This document shows, piece by piece, positions 1 through 8,236 of a stretch of 64,000 nucleotides of DNA. Source of the DNA: Candidatus Peribacteraceae bacterium (lineage in GTDB: Bacteria > Patescibacteriota > Gracilibacteria > Peribacterales > Peribacteraceae); NCBI GenBank assembly GCA_028703445.1, contig JAQVMW010000002.1:1-64000 (forward strand). Reading direction: 5' to 3'. Under the pieces are notes generated by a model, which made no database searches, was not told the origin of the DNA, and worked only from the letters and a program-made list of their open reading frames with translations. Every line of letters starts with the position of its first letter. The stretch's first letter is position 1. Both the position numbers and the translations under genes were made by a program.

Positions 1-12
1 CTCTTCCGATCT
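1..12. other. Illumina adapter remnant at contig end
   Basis: Bases 1-12 read CTCTTCCGATCT, the 3' tail of the common Illumina TruSeq adapter. They are probably not genomic, so this contig edge is an assembly or trimming artefact and real sequence starts near base 13. Confidence 0.85.
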
Positions 13-254
13 CGCCGCATGCAATGTACATCAAAGACGGAAAACTCATAAAAGCCGCACCACAGTCAGCCGAAAAATTCTACGCATACAATGGCGCGGT
101 GTACGTGCTGAGGAGTGAACGCCTCAAACAACCAGGGAATCCCTATGGGGACAATTGTCTGCCCCTCATCATGGATCCAGCGGATTCGCTGGATATCGAT
201 ACGGACAGCGACCTCGAACTGGCCAAATTTTTGCTCAAGAGAAAGAAATCCTGA
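13..254 (+). CDS. CMP-sugar (acylneuraminate/pseudaminate) cytidylyltransferase, C-terminal fragment
   Basis: This is the 3' end of a NeuA/PseF-type CMP-nonulosonate synthetase, which joins CTP to a finished nonulosonic acid. About 80 residues remain. The frame is open back to the contig edge (Pro-His-Ala-Met..., without a natural start). The visible part has the YNGAVYV strand, GDN, and the closing DIDTDSDLELAK segment typical of the C-terminus of this family. The N-terminal nucleotide-binding half lies off the contig. It sits directly before pseB, so the adjoining genes make its likely substrate. PseF and NeuA cannot be told apart from this fragment. Confidence 0.75.
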
Positions 255-317
255 GGTAAAGAGCGCTGGAAACACCTTCGGCAAAAGGAGGAATTTTCGG
301 GAAGGGTGCCGGATTTA

Positions 318-326
318 TGGTAGAAT
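318..326 (+). promoter_or_regulatory. Extended -10 promoter of pseB
   Basis: TGG-TAGAAT is an extended -10 (TGn then TAnnnT). It ends 7 bases before the GTG at 334, so transcription should start at or next to the start codon. No good -35 is seen. Confidence 0.5.
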
Positions 327-333
327 CGGCGAC

Positions 334-1326
334 GTGAGTATCGATCCGAACCTCTCTATTCTCGTGACCGGCGGAACGGGATCCTTCGGGAGAAAATTTG
401 TCCAAACACTGCTGAAGGGAACCCATCCACGCAAAATCATCGTCTTCAGCCGGGACGAATTGAAACAGCACGAAATGCGCGCGCAGGGTTTCACTGCCGA
501 GTGCATGCGCTACTTCATCGGGGATGTGCGCGACCGCGAGAGACTGAGGCGCGCCATGAACGGCGTGGATATCGTCATCCACGCCGCCGCCCTCAAGCAT
601 GTATCCGCCTGTGAGTATAATCCGATCGAGGCGATTCAGACGAATATCATCGGCGCGCAGAACATCATCAACGCGGCGATCGATGCCGGCGTGAAGAAGG
701 TACTCGCCCTCTCTACCGACAAAGCGGTCAATCCGGTGAACCTGTACGGCGCCAGCAAGCTCTGCGCGGAGAAGTTGTTCGTGCAGGGCAACGCCTACTC
801 CGGATCGGGAGGCACGCTCTTCAGCTGCGTGCGGTACGGCAACGTGATGGGGAGCAGCGGCAGCGTCGTCCCACTGTTCCGCGAACAGCGCAAAAAAGGG
901 GCAGTCTCGATCACCGATGAGCGCATGACCCGCTTCTGGCTCACGCTCGAGCAGGGAGTGGACTTCGTCCTCCGCTGCCTCAAGGACATGCATGGCGGCG
1001 AAATCTTCGTGCCCAAGATCCCCAGCGCTCGTCTCACCGACCTGGTGGAGGCAGTGGCTCCCGGCTGCAAGAAAACGATCACGGGAATCCGCGCAGGTGA
1101 GAAACTGCACGAATGCCTACTCTCGGAAGACGAGGCCCGCCACACGGTGGAGCTCTCCGACATGTTCGTCATCGAGCCCGAAGATGAATCGTGGGATTTC
1201 GCCCACCGGAAAGGTTCCCACCCGCAGGAGAATTGGCGCTATAACAGTGACACGAACACCGAGTGGCTTTCGCAGCAGCAATTACTGAAACTTCTGCAGG
1301 AATCGGAACCGAACGCGGCATGCTGA
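334..1326 (+). CDS. pseB: UDP-N-acetylglucosamine 4,6-dehydratase (inverting), PseB
   Basis: First step of pseudaminic acid synthesis: UDP-GlcNAc to the 4-keto-6-deoxy L-arabino sugar. The protein has about 330 residues, the usual PseB length. The N-terminal Rossmann motif TGGTGSFG is at residues 12-19, STDKAVNP follows in the middle, and the SDR Tyr-x3-Lys pair lies in LYGASKLCAEKLF. I chose GTG 334 because the family normally starts just before the glycine motif and a TAGAAT box ends 7 bases upstream. The frame is open further upstream (to 115) but that part overlaps the preceding gene and looks unlike protein. Confidence 0.88.
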   Translation: MSIDPNLSILVTGGTGSFGRKFVQTLLKGTHPRKIIVFSRDELKQHEMRAQGFTAECMRYFIGDVRDRERLRRAMNGVDIVIHAAALKHVSACEYNPIEAIQTNIIGAQNIINAAIDAGVKKVLALSTDKAVNPVNLYGASKLCAEKLFVQGNAYSGSGGTLFSCVRYGNVMGSSGSVVPLFREQRKKGAVSITDERMTRFWLTLEQGVDFVLRCLKDMHGGEIFVPKIPSARLTDLVEAVAPGCKKTITGIRAGEKLHECLLSEDEARHTVELSDMFVIEPEDESWDFAHRKGSHPQENWRYNSDTNTEWLSQQQLLKLLQESEPNAAC

Positions 1327-1365
1327 AACGGCAGGAACTCCCTCGCTGCCTGGAACCTACCGGTC

Positions 1366-1371
1366 TAAAAT
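1366..1371 (+). promoter_or_regulatory. -10 box of the aminotransferase gene
   Basis: TAAAAT ends 6 bases before ATG 1378, predicting a leaderless mRNA. No clear -35 is seen. Confidence 0.45.
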
Positions 1372-1377
1372 AGACTC

Positions 1378-2691
1378 ATGTCGCAAACCGGACCCGATCT
1401 CTACCAAAAAGCCCGCAGGTGTATCCCCGGCGGGACGCAGCTCCTTACCAAGCGTCCGGAGATGCATCTTCCGGATTACTGGCCGAGCTACTACAGTCGT
1501 GCCAAGGGCGTGGAGGTGTGGGATCTGGATGATAAGAAATACATCGATATGAGTTATAACGCGGTCGGAGCGAGCATCCTGGGGGTCAAAGATCCGGATG
1601 TCGACGCTGCGGTGCACGCCGCAATCGATGCGGGATCTGTTTCCACATTGAATTGTCCGGAAGAAGTGGAGCTCGCGGAACTGCTGTGCGAACTTCACCC
1701 ATGGGCGCAGATGGTGCGCTATGCGCGCTGCGGCGGAGAAGCCATGGCCATCGCCGTCAGAATCGCGAGAGCATACACACGACGTGACCGCGTTGCCTTT
1801 TGCGGATACCACGGATGGCATGATTGGTACCTCGCCGCAAATCTGGGCGAAACGGATGCGCTCGACGGCCACCTGCTCGCCGGTCTGAAACCTGCGGGCG
1901 TCCCGCGGTCACTCCGGGGAACGGCATTCCCCTTCCACTACAATCACCTTGAGGAGCTTCGGACAATCGGGCAGCAGCACGGCGCGGAAATCGCCGCCGT
2001 GATCATGGAGCCCATCCGCGGAACGCCGCCGCAGCCGGGATTCCTGGAAGGGGCGAAGGAACTTGCGCACCGCATGGGAGCCGTCTTCATCTTCGATGAA
2101 GTGTCCGCGGGCTTCCGGCTCTGCTGCGGAGGGGCGCACCTTACCTTTGGAGTGGAACCGGATATGGCCGTTTTTGCCAAAGCAATGAGCAACGGATATC
2201 CCATGGCCGCGGTGATCGGACGGTCGGATGTCATGAACGCGGCGCAATCCACGTTCATCAGTTCCACCAGCTGGTCCGAGCGCATCGGACCCGTAGCCGC
2301 CCTGGCTACCATTCGCAAACATCGAAAGCTTCACGTACATGAGCATCTCATTCGCATCGGAACTATGGTGCAAGAGGGTTGGAAGAGAGCCGCAGCGGAA
2401 GCGGGGCTGCAGATCGAAGTGGATGGCATTCCTCCCATGAGTCACTTCCACGTAAAAGAAGACAACACCACGATGACAAAAACGTTCTTCACCCAAGAGA
2501 TGCTCGAACGGGGATTCTTGGCCGGTGGCGCGTTCTATGCCACGTTCGCGCACTCGGAACAACATGTGAAAGCATATCTGCAAGCCTGCCGGGAGGTCTT
2601 TCCTTCGCTGGCATCCGCCCTGCAGAGCGGTACGCTCTCCTCGCTCCTCAAAGGACCCAGCGCGCACGCTGGCTTCCAGCGACTTACATAA
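1378..2691 (+). CDS. Class III PLP aminotransferase, glutamate-1-semialdehyde aminomutase-like
   Basis: A 437-residue fold-type I aminotransferase of class III. The sequence shows IPGGTQLL near the N-terminus, the cofactor-binding region RCGGEAMAIAVRIAR, the metal/PLP Asp segment VFIFDEVSAGFR, and the probable Schiff-base lysine in FAKAMSNGYPMAAVIG. HemL-like proteins of this kind also occur in surface-sugar clusters, where they would aminate or transfer amino groups on nucleotide sugars. The location between pseB and the amidotransferase genes favours that over haem synthesis, since no other haem gene is near. The exact substrate cannot be read from sequence. Confidence 0.75.
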   Translation: MSQTGPDLYQKARRCIPGGTQLLTKRPEMHLPDYWPSYYSRAKGVEVWDLDDKKYIDMSYNAVGASILGVKDPDVDAAVHAAIDAGSVSTLNCPEEVELAELLCELHPWAQMVRYARCGGEAMAIAVRIARAYTRRDRVAFCGYHGWHDWYLAANLGETDALDGHLLAGLKPAGVPRSLRGTAFPFHYNHLEELRTIGQQHGAEIAAVIMEPIRGTPPQPGFLEGAKELAHRMGAVFIFDEVSAGFRLCCGGAHLTFGVEPDMAVFAKAMSNGYPMAAVIGRSDVMNAAQSTFISSTSWSERIGPVAALATIRKHRKLHVHEHLIRIGTMVQEGWKRAAAEAGLQIEVDGIPPMSHFHVKEDNTTMTKTFFTQEMLERGFLAGGAFYATFAHSEQHVKAYLQACREVFPSLASALQSGTLSSLLKGPSAHAGFQRLT

Positions 2692-2787
2692 GTTTTTTTC
2701 GCTCAAATACGAGCCTTGAATCCAAAGCAAGTCCTGTTGTGCGCTGCATAGAAAATGAAGACCGTGACAACTCTCCCCTGCCTTCAA

Positions 2788-2817
2788 TTGCAAACCTGTT
2801 TTGTTCGGGCATAGTGT
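2788..2817 (+). promoter_or_regulatory. Promoter of the acetyltransferase gene
   Basis: TTGCAA (2788-2793), 18-base spacer, TAGTGT (2812-2817). The -10 ends 5 bases before ATG 2823, again a leaderless arrangement. Confidence 0.4.
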
Positions 2818-2822
2818 ATTCC

Positions 2823-3377
2823 ATGAGAATGAAAGCTGACTTTTCTCTCGAGGGGACGCGTGTTTTTTTGCGCGTACTCACGGAAGCAGACGCTTCGCAG
2901 GAATATGTCCAGTGGCTGAATGATCCTGTCGTAAACCGCTACCTCGAGACGCGAAGCGCCACAACGGAAAAAGTAAAAGAATTCATCCGTGAGAAGAATG
3001 AGAGTGAAGACGCGCTCCTGCTGGGTATCTTCTGGAAAGAGAGTGGGGTCCACATCGGCACAATCAAACTTGAACCCATTGCTCGGGACAAAGGGGAAGC
3101 CACTCTGGGAATCCTCATCGGTAACCGGGAATACTGGGGCAAAGGCGCGGCAACGGAGGCGACGAATCTTATGACCGGATATGCCCTGAGTGAACTCGGC
3201 TTGCGAGAAATCACCCTAGGAGTTATTCCTGAAAACGAGGCGGCGATCCGCGTGTACAAAAAATGCGGCTTCACCATTGATCACATCGAGAAAAATGCTG
3301 TAAATCATGACGGTCTCCTCTACGATAGGATCGTTATGCACAAAACGTCCTGTCCACCCGCCCCTTCCGCCGCATGA
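2823..3377 (+). CDS. GNAT-family N-acetyltransferase
   Basis: A 184-residue GNAT acetyltransferase of the RimJ/RimL type. It opens with LEGTRVFLRVLTEADA and carries the acetyl-CoA pyrophosphate loop GNREYWGKGAATEA, then the C-terminal VIPENEAAIRVYKKCGF strand. In this cluster it probably acetylates an amino sugar. A second GNAT at 10025 is the better PseH candidate, so this one may act on another amino group or on the product of the neighbouring aminotransferase. The start is ATG 2823; the open frame further upstream overlaps the aminotransferase gene. Its stop overlaps the start of the next gene (ATGA). Confidence 0.7.
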   Translation: MRMKADFSLEGTRVFLRVLTEADASQEYVQWLNDPVVNRYLETRSATTEKVKEFIREKNESEDALLLGIFWKESGVHIGTIKLEPIARDKGEATLGILIGNREYWGKGAATEATNLMTGYALSELGLREITLGVIPENEAAIRVYKKCGFTIDHIEKNAVNHDGLLYDRIVMHKTSCPPAPSAA

Positions 3378-4606
3378 AAAATCCTCTTCCTGCACATGCA
3401 CCTCCGCATCCAACTTCGCCGGAGCATACTATTTCTGATCCTCTTCAACTCAAGCGCTGCTCGCGCTGCGTCATGCCAGAGACACAGGAGGTGATTTCTT
3501 TTGATAGCAATGGCGTTTGTGCCACCTGTCGTAATGTGGAGTTCAAGCAACAACAGATCAATTGGAATAAAAAGGGACAGGAATTTTCCGCTCTCCTCGA
3601 CCAGTATCGCGGAAAGGGGACATACGACTGCATCGTTCCCTTCAGTGGAGGAAAGGACTCCTCGTATACCGTTTTGTCGCTGATGCGAGACTGGAAATTG
3701 AAGCCGCTCGTCGTGAGCTTTGACCATCATATGATGCGTCCACAGGTGGTGGCCAACAAAGAGCGCCTGCTCCGACGGCTGGGAGTCGATTACCTCGGAT
3801 TCCGCCCGGACTGGAACCTGGTCAAACGCATGATGCGGATCTCACTGGAAAGGAAAGGAGACATCCTCTGGTACCAACATGCCGGCATCTTTGCTTACCC
3901 CATGAAAGTGGCGGTGAAGTTCAAGATTCCCCTCATCGTCTGGGGCGAACCCTCTTCGGAGTATGCCAGCTACTACGACTACGCCGGGGAGGAGGAAGTG
4001 GACGAGCGGCGCTTCAATATGTTCGTAAACCTGGGAATCACCGCCCAGGATATGTTAGGGATGCTCAATGAGTCGTCATCGCCGGCATACGATGGAACGG
4101 CGGTGACTCTGCGCGACATGGAGCCCTACATCTATCCCTCCCGCACTGAATTGCAGTCGATCCAATGTCGTTCCATCTGTCTGGGAAGTTACGTACCGTG
4201 GGATGTGAAGGGTCACGTACAAATCATCCAGCGCGAAATCGGATGGAAAGGAGATCTGGTCGAGGGGGTCCCCCCTGAATATAACTATGAAAAAATCGAA
4301 GATATGATGCAGGGAGTGCAGGATTACCTGAAATTCATCAAGCGCGGTTATGGACGGATGACCCATCTCGCCTCGATTGACATCCGCAACGGCAGAATGA
4401 AGCGTGAAGAGGCCATGAAGCTGATTCAGATATGGGAGGGACTGCGTCCCGCGAGTCTGGGTATTCTTCTCAACTGGCTCCGCATTTCCGAGGACCAGTT
4501 CTATGCCATTGCCAATCGCCATAGGGTGGCACCCTGGAAACATGATCCGAGTTTAAGTCCGCTGGGTCCCGAACTCCCGGACCAGAAGTCCTGGATAACC
4601 GACTGA
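3374..4606 (+). CDS. pseA: N-acetyl sugar amidotransferase (PseA/WbpG-like PP-loop protein)
   Basis: This 410-residue protein has the PP-loop ATP pyrophosphatase motif SGGKDS at residues 91-96 and two upstream CxxC pairs (C29/C32, C49/C52) that look like a zinc site. The family (WbpG, PseA) turns an N-acetyl group into an acetamidino group using ammonia from a HisH/HisF pair. Those two partners follow immediately (4609 and 5247), which is the classic three-gene arrangement. It predicts an acetamidino-modified nonulosonic acid or amino sugar. The start codon overlaps the previous stop. Confidence 0.85.
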   Translation: MKNPLPAHAPPHPTSPEHTISDPLQLKRCSRCVMPETQEVISFDSNGVCATCRNVEFKQQQINWNKKGQEFSALLDQYRGKGTYDCIVPFSGGKDSSYTVLSLMRDWKLKPLVVSFDHHMMRPQVVANKERLLRRLGVDYLGFRPDWNLVKRMMRISLERKGDILWYQHAGIFAYPMKVAVKFKIPLIVWGEPSSEYASYYDYAGEEEVDERRFNMFVNLGITAQDMLGMLNESSSPAYDGTAVTLRDMEPYIYPSRTELQSIQCRSICLGSYVPWDVKGHVQIIQREIGWKGDLVEGVPPEYNYEKIEDMMQGVQDYLKFIKRGYGRMTHLASIDIRNGRMKREEAMKLIQIWEGLRPASLGILLNWLRISEDQFYAIANRHRVAPWKHDPSLSPLGPELPDQKSWITD

Positions 4607-4608
4607 GC

Positions 4609-5238
4609 ATGATTGCGGTCATCGATTACGGAATGGGGAACCTACGATCCATCGCGAAAGCTCTGGAGTATGCCGGCGGAGAAGTTGCCGTGACCCGTGA
4701 CCCGGAAGTCATGCGCAAGGCCGATCGTTTTGTCCTGCCCGGCGTCGGGGCATTCGGGAACGGCATGGATCATCTGCGCTCATTCGGTCTGATCCCCGCG
4801 CTCGAGGAAGAGATTCTCCACAAGAAAAAACCCTTCTGGGGCATCTGCCTTGGCATGCAACTCCTCGCCGAAAAGAGTGAGGAATTCGGTGAGCACCGCG
4901 GGCTTGGCTGGATCCCTGCAGAGGTGAAAAAATTTTCGTTCCCCGGGGGAGCGAACCTGAAAATTCCCCATGTGGGATGGAATACGGTGACATTCGTGCA
5001 AGAGCACCCGGTCACGAAAGGGATGAAGAACGTGGAGTACTACTTTGTGCACAGTTACTACGTGGTTCCCAAAGAGAAGAGTCTCGTTGCAGGAACATGC
5101 ACGTACGGCGTGGATTTCGCAGCGTGCATTGCGCGAGACAATCTCTTCGCCACTCAATTCCACCCAGAGAAAAGCCAGGAAGCGGGGCTCAAAATGCTGC
5201 GGAACTTCTGCGACTGGCGGCCCCAGATCACTTCATAA
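4609..5238 (+). CDS. hisH: HisH-type glutamine amidotransferase subunit of the sugar amidotransferase
   Basis: A 209-residue class I glutamine amidotransferase that releases ammonia from glutamine. The triad is visible: the nucleophile Cys80 in WGICLGMQLL and the His/Glu pair in TQFHPEKS near residue 185. It starts two bases after the amidotransferase stop and is followed by hisF, with no other histidine gene nearby. It is therefore better read as the ammonia donor for the PseA/WbpG reaction (HisH2 type) than as part of histidine synthesis. Confidence 0.85.
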   Translation: MIAVIDYGMGNLRSIAKALEYAGGEVAVTRDPEVMRKADRFVLPGVGAFGNGMDHLRSFGLIPALEEEILHKKKPFWGICLGMQLLAEKSEEFGEHRGLGWIPAEVKKFSFPGGANLKIPHVGWNTVTFVQEHPVTKGMKNVEYYFVHSYYVVPKEKSLVAGTCTYGVDFAACIARDNLFATQFHPEKSQEAGLKMLRNFCDWRPQITS

Positions 5239-5246
5239 CCTTTCAC

Positions 5247-6005
5247 ATGCTCAAGAAGCGCATCATCCCGTCGCTCCTTCTCAAAGATAGCCGCATGGTG
5301 AAAACCATTCGGTTTGACCAGTACCGCGACACGGGCCACCCCATCACCGCAGCGCGGATTTATGACGCGCAGCGCGTGGATGAACTCGTGGTCCTGGATA
5401 TTTTTGCGAGCAGGGAAAACCGCGGCATATTTTCCGATATCGTCGCGCACATGTCCGAGGAATGTTTCATGCCGCTGTGCGTTGGCGGCGGCATCCGCAC
5501 CATCGAGGATATCCGCATGCTCCTCGGCAGGGGCGCGGACAAGGTGGCAATCAACACCGCTGCCGTGGAGTGTGATGGCCTTATTCGGAACGCATCACAG
5601 GCATTCGGGAGCTCCACCATCGTCGTCTCCATTGATGTTCGCAGGAAGGAGAATGACCGTTATGAAGTGTTCATACGTGGCGGAACAGAGGCAACGGGCT
5701 TAGACCCTGTTTTTTGGGCGAAGAAAGCTGAGAAGCTGGGGGCGGGAGAAATTTTCCTCACTTCCATTGATCGCGACGGGACCATGAGCGGCCTGGATAT
5801 TCCCCTCATTCATGCGGTCGTCGCTGCCGTCACGATACCGGTCATCGCATCGGGCGGCGTAGGGACGCTCGATGATTTTCGTATCGGAATGGAAGACGGA
5901 GGCGCCAGTGCCGTCAGCGCCGCGAGCATTTTCCACTTTACGGATCAGAGCCCGATTAAAGTGCGCAAGTATCTCGTGGACCGTGGGGTGAATGTGCGCG
6001 CCTGA
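5247..6005 (+). CDS. hisF: HisF-like cyclase homolog, ammonia-channel partner (HisF2 type)
   Basis: A 252-residue (beta-alpha)8 barrel of the HisF family, opening MLKKRIIPSLLLKD, with VGGGIRT, VVSIDV and ASGGVG phosphate-site loops. In true HisF the acid at position 11 (CLDVKDG) is catalytic; here the aligned residue is Leu11, while the second acid (VSIDV) is kept. Loss of the first Asp fits a barrel that only channels ammonia to the sugar amidotransferase. ATG 5247 was chosen because the homologous reading starts there; upstream frame overlaps hisH. Confidence 0.85.
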   Translation: MLKKRIIPSLLLKDSRMVKTIRFDQYRDTGHPITAARIYDAQRVDELVVLDIFASRENRGIFSDIVAHMSEECFMPLCVGGGIRTIEDIRMLLGRGADKVAINTAAVECDGLIRNASQAFGSSTIVVSIDVRRKENDRYEVFIRGGTEATGLDPVFWAKKAEKLGAGEIFLTSIDRDGTMSGLDIPLIHAVVAAVTIPVIASGGVGTLDDFRIGMEDGGASAVSAASIFHFTDQSPIKVRKYLVDRGVNVRA

Positions 6006-6048
6006 AGAAAAATTCCGGAAGGAATTGCCCCAAGAGAGGAGGCTTGTC

Positions 6049-6057
6049 TGCTAGCAT
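6049..6057 (+). promoter_or_regulatory. Extended -10 promoter of pseC
   Basis: TGC-TAGCAT ends 8 bases before ATG 6066, a very short or absent leader. The region between hisF and pseC (60 bases) has no terminator, so pseC may be both read through and separately started. Confidence 0.4.
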
Positions 6058-6065
6058 GCATCCTC

Positions 6066-7256
6066 ATGGGCACCCTGGCTCTTCATGGAGGTACACCTGT
6101 CCGGCCGACTCTTCTCCCCTATGCACGTCAATCGGTGAGCGAGGAGGATATCGCGGCCGTGAATGCCGTACTGCGATCGGGCTGGTGGACCACGGGGCCC
6201 AAGGTGGCGGAGTTTGAACAGGCATTCGCCGCAGCCACACAAGCCAAAGAAGCTGTCGCCGTGAGTAACGGCACTGCCGCGCTGCACGTGGCGCTCTATG
6301 GTGCGGGCATTACGGCCGGTGACGAGGTGATCGTGCCACCCATGACCTTCGCCGCGACTGCGAACGCCGCGGCATTCCTCGGGGCGAGACCCGTTTTCGC
6401 CGATTGTGATCCATCTACCCTCCTCCTGAGCCCCGCGGAAGCGGAAAAGAAGATCACGAAGAAGACGAAAGCCATCATCGCGGTGGATTACGCGGGACAA
6501 CCGTGCGACTACGCCGCTCTTCGCGCCATCGCGCAGAAGCACAATCTGATACTCGCGGCAGACGCCTGTCACGCCCTTGGCGGCTTCAGTGAAGGAAAGC
6601 CTGTCGGTTCTCTCGCGGACTTAAGCACCTTCAGCTTCCATCCGGTGAAGCCCCTCGCCACGGGCGAAGGCGGCATGGTGACCACGAACGATGCACGCAT
6701 CGCGGAACGCATGCGGCGATTCCGCAACCATTGCATGACCACCGACCACCGCGAGCGGCAGGAGAAAGGTTCGTGGTTCTACGAGGTCACGGACCTGGGA
6801 TACAACTACCGCCTCACCGACATCCAGTGCGCACTGGGTCAAAGCCAATTGAAACGTGTGCCGACCTGGACGAAACGCAGACAGGCGATCGCGCGCATGT
6901 ATGATCAGGCATTTGCGACCATGGAAGGGCTTGCACCTCTGCACGTGCGCGAACAGGTAGAGCACGCCTATCACCTGTATGTTGTGCAGCTGAATCTGGA
7001 GCGCCTGACTGCGAACCGAAACGAAATCTTCCAAGCTCTCAGAGCGGAGAACATCGGCGTGAACGTGCACTACATCCCGGTGCACCTGCATCCGTACTAC
7101 CGGAAAACGTTCGGCACCTCCGAAGGACTCTGCCCCGTGGCGGAGCAGGCATTTGAGCGCATCATCTCACTCCCGATCTTTGCCGCGATGACCGATCAGG
7201 ACACCGATGACGTCATCGAGGCAGTGAAGAAAGTCCTCTCGCACTACGCCAAATAA
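6066..7256 (+). CDS. pseC: UDP-4-amino-4,6-dideoxy-N-acetyl-L-altrosamine transaminase, PseC
   Basis: Second step of the pathway: PLP-dependent amination of the PseB product. It is a DegT/DnrJ/EryC1 family protein of 396 residues, opening with LALHGGTPVRP and SGWWTTGPKVAEFE, with SNGTAALHVAL, and the PLP lysine K195 in STFSFHPVKPLATGEGG. The length and motifs match PseC well. Its stop and the start of the next gene share a base (TAATG), so the run 6066-11879 is probably one operon. Confidence 0.85.
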   Translation: MGTLALHGGTPVRPTLLPYARQSVSEEDIAAVNAVLRSGWWTTGPKVAEFEQAFAAATQAKEAVAVSNGTAALHVALYGAGITAGDEVIVPPMTFAATANAAAFLGARPVFADCDPSTLLLSPAEAEKKITKKTKAIIAVDYAGQPCDYAALRAIAQKHNLILAADACHALGGFSEGKPVGSLADLSTFSFHPVKPLATGEGGMVTTNDARIAERMRRFRNHCMTTDHRERQEKGSWFYEVTDLGYNYRLTDIQCALGQSQLKRVPTWTKRRQAIARMYDQAFATMEGLAPLHVREQVEHAYHLYVVQLNLERLTANRNEIFQALRAENIGVNVHYIPVHLHPYYRKTFGTSEGLCPVAEQAFERIISLPIFAAMTDQDTDDVIEAVKKVLSHYAK

Positions 7257-8236
7257 TGACGATACCTTCCACCCGCCGCGCCCTCGTCCTCGGTGGCGGA
7301 TCCATCGGCACACGGCATACAAGGAACCTGCTCAAGCGCGGCATCAGTAACGTGACTATTGCGGATCCTGATCCGGAACGCTGTAGGGCACTGACGAAAG
7401 AGTTGGGTATCCGCGTGGAGAGCGATGAGCATGCGGCATTCGCTTCGTCTGATCCGGACATCGTCTTCGTCTGCTCCCCCACTGCCCTGCACGTTCCGCA
7501 AGCGCTGAGGGCAGTGGAAGCCGGTGCACACGTGTTCATCGAGAAGCCCCTATCGCACACCATGGAAGGAGCGCGGGAGTTACAGAAAAAATCACGTGAG
7601 AAGAAGCACACTGTCATGGTGGGCTGCAACATGCGGTTTCACCCGGGCATACAAGAAGTGAAGCGCCTGCTCGCGGAAGGAGCGATAGGCGTTCCCGTGA
7701 GCGCGCGCATCGTCTACAGCGGGTACCTGCCATCGTGGCGACCCGGGCAGGACTACAAGAAAAGTTACAGCGCCTCAGTCGAACAGGGAGGAGCGGTTTT
7801 GGACTGCATCCACGAAATTGATCTCGCCCTCTGGGAATTTGGGCCCGGCACCGTGACGGCATCAAAGGTGCTCCCCGCTGCCAAGATCGGACTTGCGACC
7901 GACGGCGAGGCCGAAATCATTCTAAAGCACACCAGCGGGACGGAGAGCAGCATTCACATAAGCTTCATGGAGGAGAAATTCGAACGCAGTCAGGGCATCA
8001 CGGGCACGGCAGGATCGCTCTCATGGGATTTCGAACGGGGCACCGTGGAGCGCTATGGGAAAGACGGCTCGCTTGCGGAGACAATCCGACAGCCGAAGGA
8101 TTGGGAATCGAATCAGATGTTTCTGGAGGAGCTTGATCACTTTCTCCACGCCGTGGAGCACGGCACCATCCCCATGGGATCGCTCGACGATGCAATCCGC
8201 GCATTGGAAATAGCCCTCACCGTCAAAAACGCATGA
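7256..8236 (+). CDS. Gfo/Idh/MocA-family NAD(P)-dependent sugar oxidoreductase
   Basis: A 326-residue oxidoreductase. The N-terminal Rossmann domain has VLGGGSIGTRH, followed by the family's CSPTALH and the EKP motif (FIEKPLS) that positions the nicotinamide, then the alpha/beta substrate domain. It overlaps pseC by one base and spsF by four. The standard Pse pathway has no step for it, so it may oxidise or reduce a side-branch sugar handled by the class III aminotransferase and SpsF. That assignment is inference from position. Confidence 0.72.
   Translation: MTIPSTRRALVLGGGSIGTRHTRNLLKRGISNVTIADPDPERCRALTKELGIRVESDEHAAFASSDPDIVFVCSPTALHVPQALRAVEAGAHVFIEKPLSHTMEGARELQKKSREKKHTVMVGCNMRFHPGIQEVKRLLAEGAIGVPVSARIVYSGYLPSWRPGQDYKKSYSASVEQGGAVLDCIHEIDLALWEFGPGTVTASKVLPAAKIGLATDGEAEIILKHTSGTESSIHISFMEEKFERSQGITGTAGSLSWDFERGTVERYGKDGSLAETIRQPKDWESNQMFLEELDHFLHAVEHGTIPMGSLDDAIRALEIALTVKNA

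Noticed and set aside
115-333. N-terminal extension of PseB to base 115
   Set aside because: It overlaps the preceding gene in another frame and is unlike PseB; the GTG at 334 fits family length and the -10 box.
4609-6005. Histidine biosynthesis genes
   Set aside because: No other his gene is near, the pair follows a PP-loop sugar amidotransferase, and HisF lacks the first catalytic Asp.
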